64,000 nt of DNA from Podospora comata (lineage: Eukaryota; Ascomycota; Sordariomycetes; Sordariales; Podosporaceae), in contig CP071495.1 in the NCBI GenBank assembly GCA_017354895.1, positions 1,285,001 to 1,349,000 on the forward strand. Direction: 5' to 3'. Under the pieces are notes generated by a model, which was not told where the DNA came from, did not search any database, and saw nothing but the letters and a program-made list of their open reading frames with translations. Of this stretch, positions 44,362 through 54,081 are shown one piece after another. How positions within the stretch are numbered: position 1 is the stretch's first letter; every line of letters starts with the position of its first letter. The position numbers and the translations under genes are program-made.

Positions 44362-44681
44362 GGCTGCATAAGGGGTTTAGGGGCGTACAAGAAGCCGGCC
44401 GACCAGTGCTGCGACCACGAGCACGGAAAAAAAGACAACAGCAATCTCTACCGTCTGCAGGGTCGATCGTGGGGATCTGTTTATGCAACTGAAGTCATCA
44501 GGGAGCGGGAAACCAGGTTTGCTAACCAAATGTCATCACGTTCAGAACACACACATACACACAGACATATAGACACACTCGTTGATACTTTGTTGTCAAG
44601 TACATTCATTATTCCATCCTGACAAAGTGAGTGTTGCCTCACAAAACACGAGTACGGGACCGGCCCCGGGTGGCGCTGACA

Positions 44682-44834
44682 ATGCATTGTTTGGGAATTG
44701 GCAGACACACAACCACATACACCAACTCACACTTGCACACTTTTGGCGTCGGCCTCAAGGCTCATTCGATTCAATTCAATCTAGCCAACTTCGAAGACGC
44801 GAAACACACGCATTGGAAACCAGAGGGAGAATGA
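44682..44834 (+). promoter_or_regulatory. upstream ORF overlapping the MSB2 start codon
   Basis: An ATG at 44682 opens a 50-codon frame (starting MHCLGIGRHTTTY) whose TGA stop at 44832-44834 overlaps the MSB2 ATG at 44831 as ATGA. If the leader is transcribed unspliced, ribosomes reaching MSB2 would have to skip this ATG or reinitiate. A GTGAGT donor at 44630 followed by an AG near 44704 could splice it out. Confidence 0.5.
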
Positions 44835-47329
44835 GGACAGCATCGGTTTTGGTGGCGGCCTTGGTGGCGGCCTCGTCGGCAGCTGCCGAAGTCGCGACAA
44901 AGCCCAGGATCTACTTCCCGCGACACGTGAAGAGGCAGTTTGGGAATTCGACATCATCTAGCACGCTTGACCCCGAGTTGAGCGGGTCAACCGCTCTGAC
45001 GGAGAGCGTGAGGACAACAATTGTGATTACTTCGGTTCCTGTCGCCACTGTCACCATCACACCGACATCGACTTCGACCCCAGATCCCCTCGATGATGAA
45101 GAGGAGGAGGAGGAGGAGGAGCCTATCGTCATTGTGCCCAGTGGTATTGTCACCAGCAGCACGTCCACCTCTGTTAGCGCGTCAGAGTCTTCGTCGGAAT
45201 CTGTGACTGAGTCTGCGACGGATTCGGCCACAGTTGCGTCGTCAACTCCGGTGGATGAGGAGACCACCACCTCTACGCCGACTGAGGAGGAACCTACAGT
45301 GACTCCGACTGCGTCCGCGACAAGCTCGCAGACTGACCCCGAAGAGACGGAGACCGCCAGCGAGGAGCCCGAGGAGACCCCTACACCTACTCCTACTCCC
45401 AGTGTCGGGCCGACCGCTCCCTTCAGCAGCAGCAGCGTCGATCCCGAGCCCACCGCATCGTCTACTGACGAACCGGAGCCTCCGGTCACAACCAGCTCTG
45501 AGCCCGAACGCCCGGTGACCACCAGCAGCACTGAACCCGAGCCTCCAGTCACCACCAGCACTGAACCCGAGCCCCCGGTCACCACCAGCACTGAACCTGA
45601 GCCCCCGGTCACCACCAGCACCGAGCCTGAGCCTCCAGTGACCACCAGCAGCACCGAACCAGAGCCTCCAATCACTACCACCGAGCCCGAGCCACCCGTT
45701 ACTACCAGCACCGACCCCGAGCTTCCGATTATCACCACCAACAGCACCTTGCCGGAGCCACCAATCACGACCAGCACCTTACCTGAGCCTCCGATCAGCA
45801 CCGATGTCGACCTACCGATCATCACTACCAACAGCACTTTGCCGGAACCCCCCACCACGACGACTAGTCTGGATCCCGGCCCTACCGACCCAGTAACAGA
45901 TGATCCTCCTACTTCCGTCACGGATCCGGTGACGGATGGACCTTCCTCTGTCACCACCACCGATGGTCCAGTTATCACCCCGGACCCCGTGACAGACAAC
46001 AGCACGACTACGGAACCGCCCATCACTGATCCACCGCCGTCAGATACCACTACTGCGCCCACGACTATCCCAACTGACGACCCGGGCTCTATCAGCACCC
46101 CGGGATTCGGCAACACCACAAGCTCGATCACGGAGCCAACAGGTGGCTCTTCGGAGCCTGTCACCGAGCCAACTGTGATTGATACCACCTCTGTGCCAAC
46201 TGGAATCGTCTCCACCCCGGGCCCCAGCAACATCACCTCGATCCCCATTACCAGCGAGCCTGCTAGCGAACCTGCAACACCCGGCCCTACCACGGTTCCG
46301 TCGACTAGCGAGCGTGTTACCAGCATCGGCGTCATTGGAAGCACCACCCAGTCGGCACCATGGCTTCCCACTACCATTATTGTAGCCCCGACCCCCTCGA
46401 CGACTGCATCAGGCGCCATTCCCACGACTGCTAGCGGCATCCCCACCACCTTCCCCAAGGCTATTCAGCCCGAAAATGGGAACGATGTGGTGCCGCAAGA
46501 CACCGACTTGATCCAGATTGGCTTCCGTGAGGGATACAACTACCCCTTCCTGGTCAGCGAGAACAAGGCTGCGGCGCAGATCTTCAAGTATCTCCCCAAA
46601 GCGCTGGCCGAGGCTGGACAGTTTGACATCTCAAAGGTCCAGGTTAAGAGACTGGTGCCTTTGGACACCCAGAGCTCGCTGGGCTACATCACCGCCTGCG
46701 CCATTGTCACGTACCCGAGGTCCATGATCGATGCCTTGTCTGCCGACATCAAGTCCCCCAACGCTCCGCTGTACAGAAACCCCGACATCCTCGTCTACAA
46801 CCTCACCATGCAGATCAACCCAGCCATCCCCATCGAGTACGGCTCCGTCTACGAGGGTGAGGGGATCGGTGGAGTCCCCGGCGGTGGCGTCCCAGGCGGC
46901 GGCGGCAGCGGCGGCGACCCCTTCGGCACGGGCGGCGACACCAACAACCCGACGGGATCCCAGCGCGGAACCACCGCCGCTATTGCCGGCGGTGCCGTCG
47001 CTGTGGCGGCCGCGTACGGTGTTGTCATGTTTGTCATTGCCCGTCGGTACAAGCGCAAGAAGCAGCTTCACCGCCGCGCCAGCTCCATCAGCAACCCATC
47101 CGACATGCGGGAGACGCCCCGCGGCGGCAGCCCTGCGCTCATGGGTGGGGCTCTCTTGAGCAGGGACTTTACCGGGTATGGTGCTGTGGTTGCGGGAGGC
47201 TCGGGGTCCGGGTCGACGGGGCAGCCGGGTGGTCGGGATAGCCACGGTAGCGGGCGGAGCGGCGCGGGCAACTCGGGACGTTTCATCTCTGCTCCTGTCG
47301 CGGCTGAGAACTCGCTTGGGTGGAACTGA
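44831..47329 (+). CDS. MSB2: signalling mucin Msb2
   Basis: Single exon, 832 residues. Residues 1-19 are a signal peptide (MRTASVLVAALVAASSAAA). Most of the ectodomain is a Ser/Thr/Pro-rich mucin-like region with an acidic Glu run and, from about residue 213, ten or more imperfect TEPEPPVTTS repeats. Before the membrane comes the conserved Msb2 globular part: IQIGFREGYNYPFLVSENKA, AAQIFKYLPKALAEAG, the VKRLVPLDTQSSLGY segment and INPAIPIEY, then a Gly-rich linker. A single membrane helix (about 714-742, AAIAGGAVAVAAAYGVVMFV) is followed by RRYKRKKQ and a cytoplasmic tail of about 90 residues. Msb2 senses surface and cell-wall cues upstream of Cdc42/Ste20 and the filamentation (and in some species osmotic) MAP kinases, and guides appressorium formation in plant pathogens. 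The frame extends upstream to 44582 but without an ATG. An overlapping upstream ORF may lower translation. Confidence 0.93.
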   Translation: MRTASVLVAALVAASSAAAEVATKPRIYFPRHVKRQFGNSTSSSTLDPELSGSTALTESVRTTIVITSVPVATVTITPTSTSTPDPLDDEEEEEEEEPIVIVPSGIVTSSTSTSVSASESSSESVTESATDSATVASSTPVDEETTTSTPTEEEPTVTPTASATSSQTDPEETETASEEPEETPTPTPTPSVGPTAPFSSSSVDPEPTASSTDEPEPPVTTSSEPERPVTTSSTEPEPPVTTSTEPEPPVTTSTEPEPPVTTSTEPEPPVTTSSTEPEPPITTTEPEPPVTTSTDPELPIITTNSTLPEPPITTSTLPEPPISTDVDLPIITTNSTLPEPPTTTTSLDPGPTDPVTDDPPTSVTDPVTDGPSSVTTTDGPVITPDPVTDNSTTTEPPITDPPPSDTTTAPTTIPTDDPGSISTPGFGNTTSSITEPTGGSSEPVTEPTVIDTTSVPTGIVSTPGPSNITSIPITSEPASEPATPGPTTVPSTSERVTSIGVIGSTTQSAPWLPTTIIVAPTPSTTASGAIPTTASGIPTTFPKAIQPENGNDVVPQDTDLIQIGFREGYNYPFLVSENKAAAQIFKYLPKALAEAGQFDISKVQVKRLVPLDTQSSLGYITACAIVTYPRSMIDALSADIKSPNAPLYRNPDILVYNLTMQINPAIPIEYGSVYEGEGIGGVPGGGVPGGGGSGGDPFGTGGDTNNPTGSQRGTTAAIAGGAVAVAAAYGVVMFVIARRYKRKKQLHRRASSISNPSDMRETPRGGSPALMGGALLSRDFTGYGAVVAGGSGSGSTGQPGGRDSHGSGRSGAGNSGRFISAPVAAENSLGWN
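45467..45888 (+). repeat. mucin tandem repeats inside MSB2
   Basis: Imperfect 30-nt units coding TEPEPPVTTS and variants (TDPELPIITT, TLPEPPITTS). Some units have one extra Ser codon. The first five or six are nearly identical at DNA level, so length polymorphism between strains is likely. Confidence 0.85.
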
Positions 47330-49132
47330 GAGAGAGAACGAACAACCTTTTTCTTTTTGTTTTCTCACGACCTGACCTGACCGCCATGTTAAGAGCCTAT
47401 CACCGCACCGCACCGCCACTGGGTGTGTGTGTTGTTGTTGTTGCTTTTCCGATGCCGATACAGACTACTGTTATTATTATTGTTTCTAAGCAACAGACGA
47501 ATCCACCCACCTTCCCTCACTCAAGCGACTACGACGATGACGACGAATCTTATCTTTTGACGTTTGAGTGTTGAGCTGAAGAGCGAGAATCCCGGATCTT
47601 TTTTTTTCTTTCTTTGTCAATTTTTCTATCAGCTTCGATACCCCCCGGGCGGTTTTTAGCGCGTGTTGTTGTTGTTGTTGTTGTTGTTTAATCGAGTCTT
47701 TTTTTTGTCTATCAACATCTTTTATCACGGAAAGGCTCCGAACCGGGATACCAACTCTTGTATAGAACAGACGGAACAGATGGGTATTCCTACCTCACGC
47801 GCGAAAAGATTCTCGTCCTTGTTCGTCAACCCCAATCAAACCTCAATCAACAACCGCAACATTACAAACCAGCCAACCAATTTTTTTTATTAAACCTGTC
47901 ACAACTTTTTTTGTTATTTACCTTACACAAACTTATTTACTACCTTCTTGTTTTATACACGCTCTTCTTTTGTGGAGAATATGGGAAGGGATTTGGCGGG
48001 CGAAAAACAAAAATTGGAACCCCCTCGCTATCTATCTTACCGGGGTCGTATTTAACTTTTTTTTTCTTGTTTGGCTGTCTCTTTGTGTATAAAGACTGGA
48101 TTTGGGGAAGAGAAGATGGTGTTGGAAGTTTGTGTGATATTTTGAGAACTTTTTTTTTTCGCCTCGCCACTGTTTTCCTGCAAAAGTAGGAAAGGGCAGT
48201 CTGACCCGCCTTTTGTGGTTGGATTTGTTTTGGTGGTGGGGGGTTTTTGATTAGTATTAATACCTTTTTGATGGGAGGAGACGGGATGCGGATGGGAGGG
48301 GGGAGGGTGAAAAAGCGGTGGTGGTAGATTGGGTGACGGGAGGGTTTTGACACGACATTTTTATTCTGCTTGAGTTGAGAGACGAGGATGCTATCTACAG
48401 CCAGTCAAAAGGGGAACGCAGGTTCGCCCGCTAGGTTGGTGGAGACGTTGTTGTCTTTTGGAGACTTGAACAAGTGAGCTTATGTATGTATATAGGCAGA
48501 CAAGGGGGTGTTGTTGTTAGAAATCTGGATGAGAATTTTGAGGTTGAATAACTGCTGGGCTTGCTTCAATTGACAATGTGACTGTTGACATGAGATGAGA
48601 TGAGTGGTAAAAGGGAGTGTTCAGATGGAAACGTTGACTGGGCGACGGTTCGTGCTACGGGGAGCTAATGCCTGTTGTCATCTCAACGTTCATGTTTGAG
48701 TCTGGAAGCTGGAGAATTGAGGTGCTACAAGCAGCCAGCTTGAGATGAAACTGAGATGCTGAGGCAGAGAGCAGGCAAGCAGGCTGAAAAGGAGGAGCAA
48801 TGATCCAGAGCGGTGGTGTGTAAAATGAGGGGTGGATAAGCAGTTTAATTGGCTGGGTTGAGCTGCTGGTCCCGATGCGGACAGGATGCGTGCGCCGCAG
48901 GGACGATCACCTTTTGATCCCATGGGGAAGCCTGAATTACGTCTTGTTACCTCGTTCTCATCGATCAGCTCATCTTCACTCAATCCTCGACCTTTTGCAA
49001 AGAGCTGCTATAGACGTGCTGGTGAGGGTTGAGAGAGCGCGACAGCAGACGACCACTTACACCCCCCAGCGAGGCTCCACCGGCGCGATTCCCTGACAGC
49101 TCTCACCATACCTGGGCGGGATAGGTGAATGA
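47330..49132. other. MSB2 3' region and permease upstream region
   Basis: About 1.8 kb. T-rich, with several T-runs (near 47880, 48060, 48150), a TTG repeat at 47663-47689 and G-rich sequence from 48230 to 48310. Short ORFs only. Probably a long MSB2 3' UTR followed by the permease promoter. Confidence 0.55.
47663..47689. repeat. TTG trinucleotide microsatellite
   Basis: About nine GTT units in the T-rich region after MSB2. Confidence 0.85.
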
Positions 49133-51024
49133 ATGACCATGTTCAGCAACTTCACCTTCGACAGCGGCAACAAAGAACAACCAACCAGCAACAATGGGGC
49201 CATCACCTCTTCCAATTCTTCAACGTCAGCCACAACCGGTGGTGAAAACAAGAGAAAAATGATCATGACACCTCCCAGCACGAGCACCGCCTCTTGGGAG
49301 TCTTCATCATCAGACTCGCTTGAGAAGGGCGGGGGGGAGGAGGAGTATGACGACGATGACCCCTTCGAAAGGGGTAGGGGGAAATACAACCGGAGTCGAA
49401 GACAGGATGTTGACGACGGTGAGGAGCAATCACCCATGACAGTAAAGAGGAAACCCAACCCAAGAAAGGAACTCAGCTTCACTGCCGAGGAGGAGAAGGC
49501 TGTAGTAAGACAATTTGACAAGAAGGTGGTGGTTCTCATGGCGGTGTTGTACATGCTTGCGTTTCTAGATCGGTCGAGTATGTTTCCCTTTTTTTTTTTT
49601 TTTCTTTTTTTGTGTCCACAACACACATGATAACTGACAAGAGGTCAGACATCGGCAACGCAAGAATAGCCAACATGGACAGCGACCTCCAGTCTAACCC
49701 GCCAAACCCGCAGTTTTATTCCCATGCCCTCTCGTCGTTTTATCTGGCGTATCTCCTGTTTGAGTGGATGGCTATTCTTTGGAGACTAATACCGGCGCAT
49801 ATCTACGTCTCGGTGTTGGTAGGCTCGTGGGGAGTGGTGGCTTGCCTGCAGGGGATAGCGACGAGCTACCCTGTGCTCATCGTCTTGAGGTTCTTGCTCG
49901 GGATCGGGGAGGCGGGCTTCACCGGGGTGCCGTTTTATTTGAGTTTTTTCTTCAAGAGGGAGGAGCTGGCTTTGAGAACGGCGGTTTTCATCTCTGGTAA
50001 GCCACTAAGCTCGCCATCTTCACCCCAAGTTGGTCTGCGACACTAACTCAACCAAGCCGCCCCCCTAGCAACCTCCTTCTCCTCCACCCTCGCCTTCGCG
50101 ATCACCTCCCTCTCCTCCCTCATCCCCCTCGCCCCCTGGCGCCTACTCTTCCTCCTCGAAGGCCTCCCCTGCATCCTCATCGCCCCGCTCGCCTACTCCC
50201 TCCTCCCCTCCACCCCCTCCACCGCCCCCTTCCTCACCCCCCGCCAGAAGAAAATCGCCCGTTTCCGCCTCCCTCCCCCATCCCCCCCTTCCACCTCCTC
50301 CAGCCTAACCGCCCTGCGCGACCCGATAGCATGGACAACCTCCCTGATAATCCTCCTCACAAACCTAGCCTACTCCTCCCTCCCAGCCTTTTTACCAACG
50401 ATCCTAACCTCAATGGGCCACACCCCCCTCTCCTCCCAAGCCCTCTCCGCACCTCCCTACCTCTTATCATTCCTCGCAGTCCTGATAACAGCATACCTAT
50501 CAGACCTCTACCGCACCCGCGGCCCCTTCCTCGTCTTCCACGCTTGTTTCTCCTGTGCCGGGTACCTCCTCCTATCCCTCTCCCAATCCCTCTCCCTGCC
50601 CCCCGGCAGCTGGGTTCGGTACTGTGCAGTCTTCCCAGCAGCAGTGGGCTTCTTCAATGTCGTCGTCCTGACGATAGCATGGAACGTCAACAACCAACAC
50701 GGCGACCCCAAAGCAAAGAGCGTGGGGTTCGCGCTCATGCAAGTAGTGGGACAGCTTGGCCCGTTGGCAGCTACGAGGTTGTATCCCGACCGCGACGGGC
50801 CGTATTACACCTTTGGGATGGGGGTTTGTGCAGCGGCGATGGGGATGGTGGTGGTTTTGGCGGTGGGGTTGAGGGTGTACATGCGGAGGGAGAACCAAAA
50901 GTGGGAGAAGGAGCAGGGGGAGAGGGGTGGGGAGGAGGGGGTTATGTTGATGGATAGGGGGGGAGGAGGTGACCAGGAAAGGGGAGGAGGGGAGGAGGAA
51001 AGGGGGTTTAGGTATATGCTTTGA
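49133..51024 (+). CDS. MFS permease, anion:cation symporter (Dal5/Tna1-like) family
   Basis: Three exons, 49133-49577, 49649-49996 and 50069-51024, with introns of 71 and 72 bp (donors GTATGT and GTAAGC, acceptors GTCAG and CCTAG), give 582 residues. The splice joins restore LDRSNIGNARIANMDSDL and AVFISATSFSSTLAFA. The motif DRSNIGNARI at the first membrane helix and RFLLGIGEAGFTGVPFYLS (helix 4) and LLFLLEGLPCI (helix 6) mark the family, which imports nicotinate, allantoate, pantothenate and similar anions. An N-terminal cytosolic extension of about 125 residues, Ser/Asp/Glu-rich, is longer than usual, and the central loop between helices 6 and 7 is short. The tail is Gly/Glu/Arg-rich. Substrate cannot be told from sequence. 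Convergent with the F-box gene. Confidence 0.88.
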
Positions 51025-51621
51025 TTTTTTTTGGTTTTTTTTGGGGGGGAGGAGGGGAGGGGAGGTTCCTGAGGAAGATTTGGTTGCAAAATTCCATCTT
51101 TTTAATGAGGGGTTTCTGGGTATGGCTTGGATGGGAATTGGGTTCGGAAGCATTTTATAGCACAGTTCAAAGGGCATGCACCAAAGGGCAACCATTTGGC
51201 AGGGCGATTTGGATGGACACTTTCTTCTGTTTGGATGCTCATGGATGGAAAATAGCAAGGGTTACATAGGATATTATAATCTACCACCTTCACCTTTCTC
51301 ACACATCATCTCAACCACCTTACCAATCCACACCTGTCCCATCTTCACGTAGACTCAATCTCAAAACATACAGCACATCAAATCCATTACTATCTCTACC
51401 CCTAAAACTATCACATCCCCTCCAAATCAACACCCTCGCCCCAATCCATGTACTTCTCCCATGCCACTACCCCCTCCCCAAACGCCTCAAGGCAACGCAA
51501 TGAAAATCAGCAACATAAAAGTCATGCATACATATCCCTTCCCCCTGGAAAAAAAAGATAAAAGCAAATAAATCCATCGCCATAAGTAACCATTCCATTC
51601 TGTTATGTCCCATCACTGTCC
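51025..51621. other. convergent 3' intergenic region
   Basis: 3' flanks of the permease and the second F-box gene. T/G-rich near 51030, C/A-rich after 51280. No gene seen. Confidence 0.6.
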
Positions 51622-52879
51622 TCACGGCTCCAAATACTCATCACCCTCAGGCTCTGGCATCCCGATCTGAAACCTCGCCGCTATCATATCATTGAACCGC
51701 CTGTAATCCGCATTAAGCTCATACCGCGGCAGCTGAGCCATCTCCTGCATATATGCCTCCTCCTCCTCATACGGATCATACCCGCCCTCATAAGGCCATC
51801 CCTCATCTTCAGATTCGACATTCGACTCGGCATCAGAAGGCGATTCAATGCCCGCGTGCTCTCTGCCAGCCACATCGCTGTGGCCGTTCCTGTCTCGGTT
51901 TTCCCTATCATCATTCCCCCCATCATTCTCACCACCGCCACCGCGCAACCCCTGCCCCGGAGGTGAACCCGAGCCAGTGGCATCACCCCCACCAAACACC
52001 CCCATCGCCTCCGTCTCAAGCTCCTCCTCAAGCTCATGATCCAAATCCTCATCCTCGTCTTCCCCCTCCTCCTCATCAACTTCATCCGACTCAGACACAT
52101 GCTCATCGCTATCCTCATTCTCCTCAGCATCCGGATCGTCCGAGTCGTCGTCGTCGTCATTGTCGACTATAACCGTCAGGACAAGAGCAAGCTCCATGGG
52201 AGAGAAGAAAGGCGTACGAAGTGGCAACAGATTGTTCAGCATCTCCCCGGTCTCGTCCGAGTTGGAGTCATACTCGTGGTCAGCCACCTTCCAGAAAGCC
52301 GTCGGGCCGCAGGGGCCGTGTTCGCTGTAGTCCCTGTGAACGTCCAAAGTCAACAATGCTGTTTCTCAAAGCACCTAAACCAGAAAAAACCTACTTATCA
52401 AACCAATTCCCAACAACACCCCTGGCAGACCTCCTCCCACCAAGCTGGAACCCCTCGCTCTTCCACCGCTCCTCCCCGTCATAAATTGAATACGTCGTCC
52501 ACCTCACCTCCCCCTCCCTCGTCATCCTCACCGTCCCCCTCAACTCCGAATCCGCATTCCCATCCCAAGACCAGTCCAGCGCCCTAGACTGTCCCTCAAA
52601 ATGAACAACCGGCCAGTCCTCATGATCTCCCGCCTCAGGATCCGCAGGCTCAATCTTGGTGGCATGAACCTTCATAAGAATAAGCCTCACCGCCTCACCA
52701 GTATTCAGCGGCTCCCTCGGCGCTTCGGCCGCCTGACCCTCCCCCTCGTGGTTGTGAAAGTTGAAATGGAAAAAATCCGTATAATCGAGGAAGCAGACAA
52801 CCCTCAACCAAGTCCCCTTGACCCCATACGGATCCCTCTTTGCAATCTCCTCCAACTCCAACCTCCTCTCCCTCTCCTC

Positions 52880-52910
<31 letters not shown>

Positions 52911-54081
52911 TCCACCTTCTTATCCTCCAAACTGGCAAGCGCATTCTCTGGCACCCAAGGGATATAACTCCCCTCCCACACACCCCCAAACCTCTTCCCC
53001 CAGACATGCTCCACCGCATCAAAAAACGCCAACCCCTTCGCCCGCAAATTCGTCCCCAACACAATCATAATCGCCTCCGCCTTCTCCCAATCAACCCTCA
53101 ATCCCTTCCCCTCCTCCCCCTCGGGCGTATAAAACGGTCCCCAACCCGTCTCCTCCCTCTTATACTCCCGAATATCATACACCTTCGCACAAGCAGTCGC
53201 ATAAGCCCTCTCAGGCAAACTCCACTTCTTCAGCGAGCTCCCGCTCGTGACATCCCTCAGCAAGTCCTGAATCCCCAACAAACAATGCAAATGCGCACTC
53301 ATCCGCCTCCTCTCCCTCTCCTCCTCGTCCACCACCTCCCCCAACGACCTCCTTACCGTCTTCGGGCTGATGACAGGAAAAGGTCGCTGAGGGTGCTTCG
53401 GAATCCTCTTAAAAATCGTCGACTGGTAAAAAAACCCTTGAAGAGCCCCATTCCAATTCTCATCAAACGCCGACCTTGGCGCCTCCTCCAGCACCCGGGC
53501 CAGATACTCACAAGTCGTCGATCGATGGTACGTCTCCGCATTCACCAACCTCGACGGACCCTCCTCAAGCCCTTGCTCAAGAGAAGGGATATGACTCAGC
53601 AGTCTGGTTATAGTCCGATGAACAAACGGCAGCTCCCGCATAGCCAACTCATTGGTCTTCGTAAAGTCCCCATCGTCAGGAATAAGCCACCCCGCAGAAA
53701 CAACCTGCTCCAGATGAAGCAGATCCCTCACTTCCTGAACGAAATCAATACCCGTCGCCGAGGCTGGTTTGTCCTATCCCTCATATCAGCAACCATCCCC
53801 CTTTTCCCCAACACTAATTCACTTACCAAAATCCTGCAATAAACATCCCTACAAAGCGGGTTATTCCCCTCGACAAAATCCCTAAACCCTTTACAAACCC
53901 GTGGCAAGTTCCCCAAGTCCTTCGGGTCAAGAAGGGAGAGTATCCCGTGGAATATCTCGGGCGGGAGGCTCAAAATGCCCACCATCTCGTTGTCGGTTGT
54001 TGTCGTGCTAGATGAAGAGGAGGAGGTGGTGGTGGGGCGGCAAGTCGGGAGGTGACTTGCGGTTGAGGATGTTGATGTCAT
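51622..54081 (-). CDS. F-box protein with acidic C-terminus
   Basis: Three exons, 54081-53827, 53773-52395 and 52333-51622, with introns of 53 and 61 bp (donors GTAAGT and GTAGGT, acceptors GATAG and CACAG), give 781 residues. The start is the ATG at 54081. After a Ser/Thr run, residues about 32-80 form an F-box (ILSLPPEIFHGILSLLDPKD, LGNLPRVCKGFRDFVEG), so it probably links substrates to Skp1/Cullin-1. A central helical region follows, then a Glu homopolymer, then a well-structured stretch around the last intron (RGTVRMTREGEVRWTTYSIY, EERWKSEGFQLGGRRSARGV, the GNWFDK join, HGPCGPTAFWKV) whose glycine and tryptophan pattern suggests a beta-rich ligand-recognition domain, perhaps ApaG-like. 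The last 170 residues are very acidic. Target unknown. Confidence 0.85.

Larger units (their letters stand above)
37172..44681. other. long gene-free stretch upstream of MSB2
   Basis: About 7.5 kb with only short ORFs on both strands, none with a recognisable domain or consistent splice sites. Base composition is ordinary (not AT-rich), so it does not look like repeat-induced-point-mutated DNA. It contains CA, CT and GAGT microsatellites and CCTAGGTA elements (for example 40522-40529). Longest frames, such as 38455-39162 and 40129-40488 on the minus strand, look random. It may hold regulatory DNA or non-coding RNA genes that cannot be read from sequence alone. Confidence 0.55.

Noticed and set aside
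36212-44681. Possible transposon or RIP-mutated repeat in the gene-poor stretch
   Set aside because: No terminal repeats, no transposase or polymerase motifs, and base composition is not AT-rich.
44911-46458. 515-codon minus-strand frame across MSB2
   Set aside because: A mirror of the mucin repeats (Val/Gly/Ser repeats); no start context or domain.
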